Source: Lepus europaeus (Eukaryota > Chordata > Mammalia > Lagomorpha > Leporidae). From it: a stretch of 64,000 nt of DNA. The position numbers were made by a program, and so were the translations under genes. Every line of letters begins with the position of its first letter. Within the stretch, counting starts at the first letter, position 1. The stretch lies in NCBI RefSeq assembly GCF_033115175.1, contig NC_084850.1, forward strand, positions 16,089,218-16,153,217, read 5' to 3'. Below, piece after piece: positions 11,140-21,867 of this stretch. The notes under the pieces were generated by a model. It had not been told where the DNA came from, did no database searches, and saw only the letters and a list, made by a program, of their open reading frames with translations.

Positions 11140-11385
11140 TAAAAACAAATAGTACGCATTTTCTCCTTACTATGTAGCAGGAACTGTTCTAAGTGCTTTG
11201 AATGTAATGATTTAATTCATCTTCATAGCTTCTGTCTGTGGAAGGTGCTAATAATACACCTATTTTACAGAGACAGAAATGGAAGGCAACAGAGGTTGAA
11301 TAATTTTTCCTAGGTCCTGGGGTCAGTTAGCCAAGATGTGGAATCCGGTGTATGCCAGGCTGCAGATATGTTATGGTTAATTCTG
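11140..11385 (-). mobile_element. MIR, antisense
   Basis: TTACTATGTAGCAGGAACTG, TCTAAGTGCTTTGAATGTAA, ATTTTACAGAGACAGAAATG and the following GGTTGAATAATTTT follow the antisense MIR order: core, then the complement of the CTCATCTGTAAAATGG segment. Confidence 0.75.
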
Positions 11386-12300
11386 TTACCAGTATTGATT
11401 TTTCTCTGAATTCCATTGTCAAATGCTAGAGACCTGGGTCAGTTTTCTCATTCAAATCCAGTGAATGACCAGTGTGTAATGACTTCCACAATCCTGTGAA
11501 TGGGAGTAGAGAATAGGTGACTTTCAGAGAAAGTATCAGGTGAAATAGTCTGTTGACTATTCAGTATCTGATTTCTGTTGAGGAATATTTTAATGTAGTA
11601 ATAATTTCAATATGTAAGTTGGTAATTTCTTCTGAAGCGGATAGTACAAGTGAAATAGAAATTCTATTCTCTAGCAGTATCTGAATAAAATGTATACATG
11701 ATACGAACTGTCAGTTATATTTTTAAGGAGCAGATCTTACACATATTTGTTAGATTTACCTGTAAAAATTTCATAGTTTGTTGCTATCATAAATAGAATG
11801 CTTCTTTTTAAATGTCAGTTTCAAATTGTTCATTGTATGTTGCCAGTATATCAAAATGCAATTCACTTATTTTTTTATCAAGGAAAATTTAAGAAATTTT
11901 TATTTACAAACAAGTTTTCACGAAAATAGGATTTGTGTAAAGAGAAGGATCCCAGAAATAGTGTTTATCATTTGTTCAACATATTGAGCATTTTGCCTTT
12001 CACACTCTGCTCTAGGGAAAGGGGACACAGTAGTGAACCAAACCAAGCCCCTTCCCTTTTTCCCTTTTTTTTTGCATACACATATATAGTATGTTTTTTA
12101 TAGATATAATGTTTTCTTGAAAACAGAGATATTAATATTCCAGTTATTCCAGTGAGGGATTCATGACAATGATCATGAGCGAGGAGAGAAAAGTATATTG
12201 TCATTTACATGGTATGATTCAGTGAAACAATATTTATTATTAAGTACTAAGTGATATGACATCACACAATTTTTAAACTCACTATATTGACTTCTACAAA
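11386..12300. other. AT-rich, no feature recognised
   Basis: No convincing gene or repeat. A minus-strand frame of 78 codons at 11968-12204 has no recognisable domain and is probably chance. Confidence 0.4.
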
Positions 12301-12630
12301 TTAGATAAAAACATGTGATATAGTCAAATAATCCAGATGCAATTTACTTCTATATATCTACAGCCCTCTATCCTACAACCTTGCTAAACTCACATATTTG
12401 TTCTAGAAGCTTGTTAGTAGATTATATGAAAAATTTCACAGGAACAATTATGTCTTCTATGAATGGAAACATTTTTATTTCCTCCTTTCAAATCTGTAAT
12501 ATTTTACTTCTACTAGGATGTCCAATGCGTGTTGAATAAAAGGAATGAGAGAGCACAGCCATTTATTATTATTGATTATGGAAGGAAACATTAACTGCTT
12601 AATCATTCAGTATGATATAGCAATTTTTTT

Positions 12631-12969
12631 CTTTTCTTTTTTGACAGGCAGAGTGGACAGTGAGAGAGAGAGACAGAGAGAAAGGTCTTCCTTTGCCGTT
12701 GGTTCACCCTCCAATGGCCGCCGCGGTAGGTGCGCTGTGGCCGGCGCACCGCGCTGATCCGATGGCAGGAGCCAGGTGCTTCTCCTGGTCTCCCATGGGG
12801 TGCAGGGCCCAAGCACTTGGGCCATCCTCCACTGCACTCCCTGGCCACAGCAGAGAGCTGGCCTGGAAGAGGGGCAACCGGGACAGGATCGGTGCCCCGA
12901 CCGGGACTAGAACCCTGTGTGCCAGCGCCACAAGGCGGAGGATGAGCCTAGTGAGCCGCAGCGCCAGCC
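12631..12969 (-). mobile_element. CSINE, full length, antisense; apparent source of the 24.4 kb copy
   Basis: Tail complement CTTTTCTTTTTTGACAGG, the 5' tail-adjacent part AGAGTGGACAGTGAGAG, and the head complement GCCGCAGCGCCAGCC. Target-site duplication AGCAATTTTTTT at 12619-12630 and 12970-12981. This SINE plus its 3' flank (12472-12630) reappears at 24425-24833 without the first roughly 80 bases of the SINE. Confidence 0.93.
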
Positions 12970-13069
12970 AGCAATTTTTTTTTCTAGAGAAGATTTGACT
13001 AGAGGGATTTTTTAATAGATACCCTTTTTCAATTTTAGGAATTTCTCTTCTTTTCCTGTTTCTTAAGAG

Positions 13070-13398
13070 TTTTTTTAAAAGATGTATTTATTTATTTGAA
13101 AGAGTTGCAGAGAGAGTAAGAGAGACAGAGAGATCTTCCATCCACTGGTTCACTACCCAGATGACTACAACAGGCAGGGCTGGGCCAGGCTGAAGCCAGG
13201 AGCTAAAAGCATCTTCCAGGTCTCCTAAGTGGGTAGCAGGAGTCTAAGTACTTGGGTAATCTTCTGTGGCTTTTCCCAGGCACATTAGCAGGAAGCTGGA
13301 TCTGAAGTGGGACAACAGGGACTTTAACTGGCACCCATAGGAGATTATGGCATTGCAGGTGGTGGCTTTACCCGCTATGCCACAGTGCTGGGCCCACC
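13070..13398 (-). mobile_element. CSINE, older copy, antisense
   Basis: AAAAGATGTATTTATTTATTTG at the left, CCGCTATGCCACAGTGCTGG at the right, with more substitutions than its neighbours. AGAGTTTTTTTAA-like flanks on both sides suggest the target-site duplication. It lies head to head with the CSINE at 13428. Confidence 0.88.
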
Positions 13399-13427
13399 TG
13401 AGTTTTTTTAATATTAAAGTATGTTGA

Positions 13428-13750
13428 GGCCGGCGCCGTGGCTCAACAGGCACACTGGGTTCTAGTCCCGGTCGGGGCGCCGGATTCTGTCCTGGTTGCC
13501 CCTCTTCCAGGCCAGCTCTCTGCTATGGCCAGGGAGTGCAGTGGAGGATGGCCCAAGTGCTTGGGCCCTGCACCCCATGGGAGACCAGGAGAAGCACCTG
13601 GCTCCTGCCATCGGATCAGCGTGGTGCGCCAGCCGCAGCGGCCACTGGAGGGTGAACCAATGGCAAAGGAAGACCTTTCTCTCTGTCTCTCTCTCTCACT
13701 GTCCACTCTGCCTGCCAAAAATAAAAAAATAAATAAAAAAATTTTTTAAA
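13428..13750 (+). mobile_element. CSINE, sense
   Basis: GGCCGGCGCCGTGGCTCAACAG, then a short deletion before CACACTGGGTTCTAGTCCC, the standard body, and an AAAATAAAAAAATAAAT tail. Flanks TATGTTGA (13420-13427) and TATGTTGA (13754-13761) mark the target site inside the antisense L1. Confidence 0.92.
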
Positions 13751-14519
13751 AACTATGTTGAATCTTGTCAAATAGTTTTGCTGCATCTAGTGCTAGATGA
13801 TTATTTTTTTAAAAAAATGTATCTACTGTTATGGTGAATTACATTATTGGTCTTTAAATTTTGTTGTAAAGAAATTGATTTATTTTAACAGTTTGTGGAC
13901 TTAGGAGTGACAAAAATATACTTTCTTTGATTTATATTCAGTGAAATATACCATAAGGAAAGTTATGAATATCCTTTCATTTCAAGTTTTGCTTAGTTTG
14001 ACAGTTTTTGTCTTAATTATCAAATACACTTTTCCTTTGACATAAATAATACTTTCGCATTTATCAAATCACTGCATGGTCATATTATTAAATAATTTTT
14101 TAAAATATGTGATGTTGAAATAATTTTTATATTGTTGCTTACATTAGGTCATCTACATTAATAAACATTCAAGAGAATTTCATTATCACCTGACTTGAGC
14201 CCACAATGTTCTGCCACTAGTTTTGCCTCTTTCCCAATTCATTTTCTCTCATCCTAGATAGCCCTTTTCAGCTGATACACAATAACTGGTCTATCACACA
14301 GTGCCCAACAGGGCCTGTATTCTCTGATAATGCACCACTCCACACTTCCTCATGCACTCTTTGTTGGGAATACTATGAGTGTTTGTTCTTTCATTTCTTG
14401 ATCAATAAGCATAATGCTTACCATTAAAAGTGCCTGGGGAAGGGATTGCTAGTAAAAGGTAAGCTAGCTAGTCTGCCTCAGCAGGACCAAAATATGCTGA
14501 TGATTTTAGGGCAACTAAG

Positions 14520-14970
14520 AAATATAAGTTTCTCAGTATTCTGTAGTTTTTGAATTTTGATCCAATCTTATATTCCTGTGTTAAACCCAGGTTAAATCAC
14601 TTATTTTTTTCTTTACTGATCCTTATTATTTTCTTTTCTTGTTTAGAGTAGAATTTCCTTTACTTTTTCTAGTTTCTTTGGAATAGAAGCTTAGATTATT
14701 TATTTGAGACGTATATTTTCTAATCTATGCGTTTAGTACTATAAATTTCCCTCTCAATACTATTTTATCTGCAGCCAACATCTTTTATTCCGTTTGAAAT
14801 ATTTTCTACTTCTTGTGGCTTCCCTATTGTCCCATAAGTTATTTAGAAATGTATTTATTAATTTCCAATATTAAGGAAGCTTCAGATAGTTTTTTGTTAG
14901 TGATTTCTACTTTAATTCTGTTGTTGCTAGAGAACAGACATTGTAGACTGTCAATTCTGGTCGACTTCTA
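14520..14970 (-). mobile_element. Old L1 ORF2 fragment, antisense
   Basis: TTAGATTATTTATTTGAGAC, TTTAGTACTATAAATTTCCCTCT and GTTGTTGCTAGAGAACAGAC match antisense L1 ORF2. Strongly decayed. Confidence 0.65.
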
Positions 14971-15056
14971 TTGAGGAAATGGAGTAGAACTCCTCTATCC
15001 ATTTTTCCTCCTAAATAGAACTAAAATTGAAAACTATGTATAAAACAAATGTAAGA

Positions 15057-15410
15057 GGGCTGGTATTGTGGCATAGTGGATGAAATCGCCATCACAAGCC
15101 TGGCATCCCACATGGGCACCAGTTCAGGTCCCAGATGCTCCACTTCCAATACAGCTCTCTGCTAATGGCCTGGGGAAAGCAGCAAATGATGGCTCAAGTG
15201 GCTGAGCCCCTGCTACATATGTGGGAGACCTGGAAGAAGCTCCTGGCTCCTGGCTTCTGCCTGGCCCAGCCCTGGACATTGTGGCCCTCTGAGGAGAAAA
15301 CCAGTGATTGGAAAATTCTGTGTGTGTGTGTCCATGTGTGTGTGTGTGCCTCTCCCTCTCTTTTTGTAACTCAAACTTACAGATAAATAAATCTTTCTTT
15401 TTTAAAAAAG
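15057..15410 (+). mobile_element. CSINE, older copy, sense
   Basis: GGGCTGGTATTGTGGCATAG head, GGCACCAGTTCAGGTCCC box, AATGGCCTGGGGAAAGCAG body, a (GT)n-expanded variable stretch near 15320-15350 and an AAATAAATC tail. Target-site duplication about AAAACAAATGT(A/T)AG at 15042-15055 and 15412-15425. Confidence 0.9.
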
Positions 15411-15590
15411 CAAAAACAAATGTTAGAATATTCCGAAGCATGGAAAAATAAATTCAAACTGTCTAGGAGCCTCAGGGCCTCTTGTAGGACATGCTACTAA
15501 GTTCCCTGGAAATTACATTTATCTCATGAATCCAAAACCTGGAATGGAAGTCAGCAACTCAGAAACTCTAATTGATGCTGATGAAAAAAG

Positions 15591-15663
15591 AAAGAGAGGG
15601 AGGGAGGGAGGGAGGGAGGGAGGGAGGGAGAGAGGGAGGGAGAGAGGGAGAAAGAAGGAAAAA

Positions 15664-15719
<56 letters not shown>

Positions 15720-15742
15720 AAAGAAAGAAAGAAAGAAAGAAA
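15591..15742 (+). repeat. Compound tetranucleotide microsatellite (GGGA)n-(GAAA)n
   Basis: About 60 bp of GGGA units passes into about 80 bp of AAAG/GAAA units with one interruption at about 15720. The all-purine strand gives artificial open frames (Lys/Glu/Arg-rich on plus; Phe/Ser/Leu-rich on minus), which are not genes. Confidence 0.97.
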
Positions 15743-16181
15743 CTATGATTTCTCTAGTCAAAGGATATGAATGTGGAAGCTCAGCAGGACAGAAACTTTT
15801 GGACCATAACCCCTATAATGCAATCAAGCACCAGAGAAAATCTATATTCTCACCGTCACCAAAAAAATAAAGACAATACGGTGAAGTCAGAATTCAACTC
15901 TTGTAGATTGGAACAAGTCAAGTCAATACTGCCACCAGAACTGTGACAGAGAAGACCATGTTTGAGTCTCCCTATTTATGGTATCATTGGGAGCAGGTGG
16001 AGCACTGGAATTCCATCCCAACTGGGCTATAACAGGATGCCCCTCTACCTTCCCACTGAGGTGTTGTCAGAAGAAGCCCAGAGAAGAGTTAAGGCTTTAA
16101 CTAACACCAGTAGCCATGAAGCCATTCCTCTACCACATGATTCATTGGAAATCACGTGGGGAGCAAAAATAAAGCACTCCT

Positions 16182-16439
16182 GGGGCTGGCACTGTGGTGT
16201 AGCAGGTAAAGTTGCCGGCTGCAGTGCTGGCATCCTATTTGGGCACCAGTTCAAGTCCTACCTGCTCCACTTCTGATCCAGCTCTCTGCTATGGCCTGGG
16301 AAAGCAGTAGAAGATGGCCCAAGGGCTTGGGCCCCTGCACCCACATGGGAGACACAGAAGAAGCTCCTGGCCCCTGGCTTTGGATGGCACAGCTCCAGCA
16401 GTTGCGACCATCTGGGGAGTGAACCAGCAGATGGAAGAC

Positions 16440-16480
<41 letters not shown>

Positions 16481-16529
16481 CCTGCCTCTCTGTAACTATG
16501 CCTTTCAAATAAATAAATCTTAACAAAAA
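16182..16529 (+). mobile_element. CSINE, near full length, sense
   Basis: GGGGCTGGCACTGTGGTGTAG head, GGCACCAGTTCAAGTCC box, GGCCCAAGGGCTTGGGCCCC body, long CT run (16441-16480) and AAATAAATAAATCTT tail. Confidence 0.93.
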
Positions 16530-17403
16530 TATACTCCCACCACTTCCAGCCAGAGAAGTACCATTTGAGGCCTGGTGGTATCAAGAACTCCCACTCCCCA
16601 TTCAGCAACATTGAAGTACATCCCCCAAGTGAGAGCAAAGTCCAAAAACAGAACTTGGTATTTTTACCCAAACTTGTCAAAAGTGAGAATGTGTCACCCT
16701 CCTCTTGCCAGAGTGATTTCCAAGAAAGCAAACTAAAATATGTTTTAAATATTAAATCCAGATTTTCATAATATAATTACAAAATTCCCCAGCGTTCAAT
16801 TAGAAATTACTTGTCAACACAAACCAGGAAGATGTCAAACTGAGTGAAAAGGGCATTCAAGATATACCAAAACATATATATCATAGGTGTTAGACTTATT
16901 TGGAAAAGATTTAGAGTTAGTTATCATAAAAAAATTCTTCAAGGATTAATTACAAACCTGATTGAAAAAGAATAAAAATAAAAAGCCCCAGCAAATAAAC
17001 AGGAAGCTTCAATAAATAAATGGTGTACATAAAGAAGTAAAACTGTTAATTTTAGAACATAAAACACAATAACTGAAATAAAAATCTCAGTGGATGTGTT
17101 CAATGGAACAATGGAAAAGACAAAGGGAAAGAATCTGTGAGTTGATAGAATAATAGAAATTTTCCATACTGAAGAAAAGAAACAAAGTAGATGAAAAAAA
17201 TTAGTAGAGCCTCTATAGTGGACTTATAACAAAATATCTAACTTAATGAAATAAGAATCCTAGAGGAGAAAAGAGAGATGAAAAAATACCCAAAAAAAAT
17301 GGCAGAAAATTTCACATATTTGGCCAAGACATAAATCTATGTGTTGAAGAAGCTAAACAAATCATGAAACGGTGAACACAAATCCATACCAATTGATAAC
17401 AGT

Positions 17404-17842
17404 TTGGATATAGTTTGAATTTCTCTCCCGGATTGTACATATGGAAGTCTTGGTCCTCAGTGTGGTGATGTGGGAGGCAGTGAAACTTTTAACAAGTGGG
17501 GCCCTTTAGGAGGCCCTTAGGTCCTTGGGAACCATGCTTTCAGTATGGAAAGCTAGTCTCCTAGAATGAATTTTTGCATGAGTGAGTTGTTACAAAAGCC
17601 TCAACCAGATGTCTGCCCGAATATCTCTCTGGCTCCCTGTTCTCAACATGTGAGCCCTCCTCCTTACACATTTTCTTGCTATTGTGATATCATCTGCCAT
17701 CCACAGTGAGAACTTCACCAGGCCTGAGCCAATGCCAGTGCCTCTCCCTTGCATCTCACAAACTGAACTAAATAAACTTGTTCTTTATGAAGCTAGCTTG
17801 CCTCAAATATTTCATTACAGTAACAGAAAATGGACTAATATA
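17404..17842 (+). mobile_element. MaLR-type solo LTR (MST/MLT1-like)
   Basis: Begins TTGGATATAGTTTGAAT. It contains GGGGCCCTTTAGGAGG, a polyadenylation-type CTAAATAAACTTGTTC, and ends in ACAGAAAATGGACTAATA. This is the layout of mammalian MaLR LTRs. It is an old retroviral-type LTR with no internal coding sequence beside it. Confidence 0.75.
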
Positions 17843-18059
17843 GCAAGAATAATTAAACTTTTGCAAAATAAAGGTGAAAAAGAACCTTCAAAGCAGTAAA
17901 AGAAAAAAAGGATACTTTATATTTAATGACAAAATGGTTGGATTTCTCATCAGAAACTATGTATTCTAGAAGAATCTAGCACAACATTTTTTAAGTGCTG
18001 AAACAAAAGAACTGTCAAGCAACTCCTCCCAAACAAAACCTGCCACAACTCACCTAATA

Positions 18060-19440
18060 TGAAATAATAATTTAAATAGATCTATAAATCTTAATGAAAT
18101 TGAATTCCTAATTTCAAAACTCCATAAAAAGAAATCTCCAAGCCCACATAATTTTGCTGCAGAATTCTACCAGTTTAAAGAGTAATTAACACCAGTTTTA
18201 CACAACTTCTTCTAGCATACAGAATAGGAGGGAACACTTCCCAACTCATTTTATGAAATAGTAATACTTTGACATTGAAACCTTACAAAAACGGCATAAA
18301 AAAGTAAATTTGAAAACAATATTCCTCATGAATGCAGAAGCAAAAATCCTTAACAAAACACTAGCAAATATAAATCAGCAATCCATAAAAAAAGTATTCA
18401 CCATGATCAAGTGGGGATTAATTCAAAGATTAAAGTCTGGTTCAATATTTGAAAATCAATAGATACAGTCTACTATATCAAAAGACATAAAAAGAAAATC
18501 ACATTGTCATATCAAGTTGTAAAGAAAAGCATTTCAGGGGCCAGTGATGTGGTGCAGTGGGTTAAAGCTACTGTTGGTAATGCTGGCATCTGATATCAGA
18601 GTCCTAGTTTAAGTCCTGGCTGATCAACTTCCAATTCAGCTTCCTGCTAATGCACCTGGAAAGTCAGTGGAAGATGGCCCAAGTGCTTGTATACCTGCCA
18701 CCCATGTGGAAGACCCAGATGGAATTCCTGGCTCCTGGCTTCAGCCTGGTCCAGCACTGGCTGATGGAGCCATTTGGAAAGTGAAATAATGGATGCAAGA
18801 TCTCTCTCTCTCTCTCCTCTCCCTCCCTCTCACTCTCCCTCCCTCCCCCTCTCCTTCCTTTCCTCCCTCTCCTACTCTGGCATTTTGCCTTATAAATAAA
18901 ATAAATAAATAAATAAACAAGTAAACAAACAAATAAATAAGCATTTGACAAAACTCAACACTCATTCATGATAAAACTCTTATTGAAATAGCAATAAAAC
19001 AAAGTTTCTCTATAAAATCCCAACTGCTAAGATTGTATTTTTGATGAAAGACATAACACTTTCTCCCTAAATTTGCAAACAAAGCATAGATGTTCACTCT
19101 CATTCCCTTATTCAACATTATACTTGAAATTCTAGCCATTGAAATAAAGCAAGAAAAAAAGGCATAGTTTGGAAGGGAAAGAATAAAACTGCCCCTATTT
19201 ATAGAAGACAGGACCATCTTCACAGAATTTCCCAAATATCTACATAAATACAACCTCTTAGAGCTAATTTGTGAGTTTAACAAGTTTACAATGGTATTTT
19301 TGTATTATAATAATGCAAATGCAGAAACAAGTTAAAACACTATATTGTTAAAGTCACTCCAAAAATGTAACACTTGGGTCTAAATTTATAAAAACATATT
19401 CCGATCCTCTATGCTGATAACTACACAATGCTGATGAAAG
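18060..19440 (+). mobile_element. Old L1 ORF2 (reverse transcriptase region), sense
   Basis: Decayed reverse-transcriptase text: AATTCTACCAGTTTAAAGA, ATGCAGAAGCAAAAATCCTTAAC, ACCATGATCAAGTGGG, TTGAAAATCAATAGATACAG, and later CATTATACTTGAAATTCTAGCC. Interrupted by the CSINE at 18537. All frames are broken. Confidence 0.75.
18537..18937 (+). mobile_element. CSINE, old subfamily, sense
   Basis: GGGGCCAGTGATGTGGTGCAG head, older-type body (GGCTCCTGGCTTCAGCCTGG), a long CT/CCCT variable stretch and an extended AAATAAATAAATAAAC tail. The target site AAGCATTT recurs on both sides. Confidence 0.9.
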
Positions 19441-21600
19441 AAATTGAATACATTCTGACAACCTCTGTCTTAATTGATACATTTAGACCATTTATATTTA
19501 ATGTGATTGTTAATATATTTGGATTTAGGTATACTATTCCATAATTTGTTTTCTGTTGGTCCCCTTTGTTTCATTTCCCTTCTCCTGTCTTCTTTCGGGG
19601 TATTCGAAATTTTTATCCTATATTTCTAAATATATCCCTGTATATTTTTAGTGGTTGTTATAGAGATTATGTATAGTAATTACCTCCTAATGAATTTCCA
19701 CTGTGTAATTAGCATAAATATTTTATCACCTTTAACTGGAACACAGAAACTTTACCAACTTTACCACAGTATAGATCCTGTTACCCGCCCTGCTCTATGT
19801 TATAATTTTTACTTTTATGTATACCTACACAGAAACCTACATCTGATGATTTTTTTTTGTTTCAACCATCAAACATATTTTAAAGAATTTGAGAAGGCTG
19901 ATCTGTTATAGTCTACCCAGATATTTACCATATCTGTCGTTCTTTCTTCATTCCTGGTTTATCCTTCAGGTGTCATTTCCCTTCTTTTTGAGCCACTTTC
20001 TGTAACAATTCTTTTAGAGCAGATCTGCTGACTCCAAATCTTCATAGGTTCCCTTTATCTGAGAATGTCTTTGCTTCACCTTTATTCTTGAAGAATATGT
20101 ATGCTGGATATAGAATTCTGAGTTAGCTGTTACTTTCTTCAGTACTTAAAAATGTTGTCTCTTCTTTCTGATCTCTATGGCTATTTATGATAACCCCATA
20201 GTCATTTGCATCATTATTCCCCAAAGGTGACGTGCTATCTCTTTCTGACTGCTTTTATAGTTTGTTTTTATTTCTCAATACTTTGATTATGATGGGCATA
20301 AATTTATTTGGGCTTATCTTTTGTGGGGAAGCTTCTTGAAGCTATAATTTTGTCTTTCATCAAATTTGGGAGTTTTTCATCCAAAATTTAGTCAAATATT
20401 TGCTCAGAATTTCACTCTTCTTGAACTGCAGGGAAATAAATAACTGCTAGACCATTTGGGTGTCCCCATGAACCTGAGGCTCTGTTAGTAAGTTTATTTT
20501 TCTCCTTTGTTTTCATATTGGATCATTTGTATCAGTGTATCTTCAAGTTCACTAAGTCTTTCTGAGTCATTTCCATTCTGCTATTGAGATTTCCATTGTG
20601 TTTTTTAATTGTATTATGAACTCTAAAATTTACTGTTGTTTGCTGATATTTGCATCTATTTTTCACCCATAAATTTTGGGGAGAAATTTATAGCAACTCT
20701 GTTAAACAGCTCATTTTAAAGAGCTACTTTGTCAGATACCCCAACATCTGGTATACTGGATGTTGGGTCTGTGGATTTTTTCCATACAAGTTTACATTTT
20801 TGTTTCTTTTTGACAGGCAGAGTGGATAGTGAGTGAGAGAGACAGAGAGAAAGGTCTTCCTTTTTGCCCTTGGTTCACCCTCCAATGGCCGCTGTGACCG
20901 GCGCATCGCACTGAACCAAAGCCAGGAGCCAGGTGCTTCTCCTGGTCTCCCATGCGGGTGCAGGGCCCAAGGACTTGGGCCATCCTCCACTGCCTTCCTG
21001 GGCCATAGCAGAGAGCTGGCCTGGAAAAGGGGCAACCGGGTTAGAATCTGGCACCCCAACCGGGACTAGAACCCAGAGCCGCAAGGCGGAGGATTAGCCT
21101 GTTAAGCCACAGTGCCGGCCATAAGCCACAGCGCCGGCCTACATTTTCTTCCTTCTTTGTATGCTGAGTAGTTTAGAATTGTGTCCTGAGCATTTAAAAT
21201 GTTATATTATGAAACTTTGGTTCCTGTCTAGTGGGAATGTTGGTATTGTAGTTTTGCATGCAATTCACAGGTCACAGGTTTACACCAGCTATCTGTGTAT
21301 TGTGGTTTTAATGTTCCGTTTCAAAATCATTTGTGTACTACTTGTATATATCCCATGTGTGAACCACCCAATGGCCAGTCTGTGACCTGAGTTGTAGGCC
21401 ACCTCTTGGTTCTCAAAGTGTACGTTATGATTTTTAGGGTCTGAATCACATATGCACATGATCTCATAAACACCTTTATGCATTTGGTATCTTTTGTACC
21501 CTCTCCATCTCATGCTCTTGTCTCACAAGTACTTTTGGTTCTATAGGTCTCCTCTTTTTGGTCCCTTCACTCAAGAGCTGATGCTGTATTTACTTTATAC
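19441..21600 (-). mobile_element. Ancient L1 (L1ME-like), antisense, with nested CSINE
   Basis: TTTAGACCATTTATATTTAATG, GATTATGATGGGCATAAATTT, TCATCAAATTTGGGAGTTTTTC and TTCAAGTTCACTAAGTCTTTC are typical antisense text of old L1 families. The copy is very diverged, and the CSINE at 20802 splits it. Confidence 0.6.
20802..21139 (-). mobile_element. CSINE, antisense, with duplicated 5' terminus
   Basis: Tail complement TTTCTTTTTGACAGGCAGAG to head complement AAGCCACAGTGCCGGCC. The head is then repeated as ATAAGCCACAGCGCCGGCC (21102-21120 and 21121-21139). Flanks TACATTTT at 20793-20800 and 21140-21147 lie outside the second head, so the duplicated head was part of the insertion. Confidence 0.9.
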
Positions 21601-21867
21601 TGCTGTGCACTTTTTATAACTATGCCAATATTTGGCACCAACTTGTGGGAAGACTTATGGGAAGAGTTTCACATGTTTTTACTTCAGCTACTACTATAGT
21701 AGTTCAGTGTTAGGATTTCTATATCAAGTTCAGCCAACCATTGTAGAGCCACAGCTTTTACTTGAGAGTATATTTCCCTTCCTCAGAAGCTTTGGCTCCT
21801 ACCAGCTCCTGTTGCTGCTTCTGTTGCTGATACTGCCACTGATACAGTATTGCTTGGAGACTTAAAT

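Larger units (their letters stand above)
12301..14150 (-). mobile_element. Old L1 ORF2, antisense, interrupted by three CSINEs
   Basis: Antisense L1 reverse-transcriptase text: CCTACAACCTTGCTAAACTC, TATGTCTTCTATGAATGGAAAC and ATGTCCAATGCGTGTTGAA. After the SINEs it resumes as ATGTTGAATCTTGTCAAATAG, TTTTGCTGCATCTAG and GTGAATTACATTATTGGTC. The CSINEs at 12631, 13070 and 13428 cut it. No frame survives. Confidence 0.75.
15430..17390 (+). mobile_element. Old L1 5' UTR and ORF1-proximal region, sense
   Basis: TGAGGTGTTGTCAGAAGAAG followed by AGAGAAGAGTTAAGGC, and later AATAATAGAAATTTTCCATACTG, resemble the 5' region of old L1M families. It is interrupted by a microsatellite at 15591 and a CSINE at 16182. 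There is no intact ORF1. It is probably related to the old L1 fragment after 18060, split by the LTR at 17404. Confidence 0.5.

Noticed and set aside
15526-15870. 114-codon frame dominated by Glu, Lys and Arg
   Set aside because: Produced by the GGGA/GAAA microsatellite.
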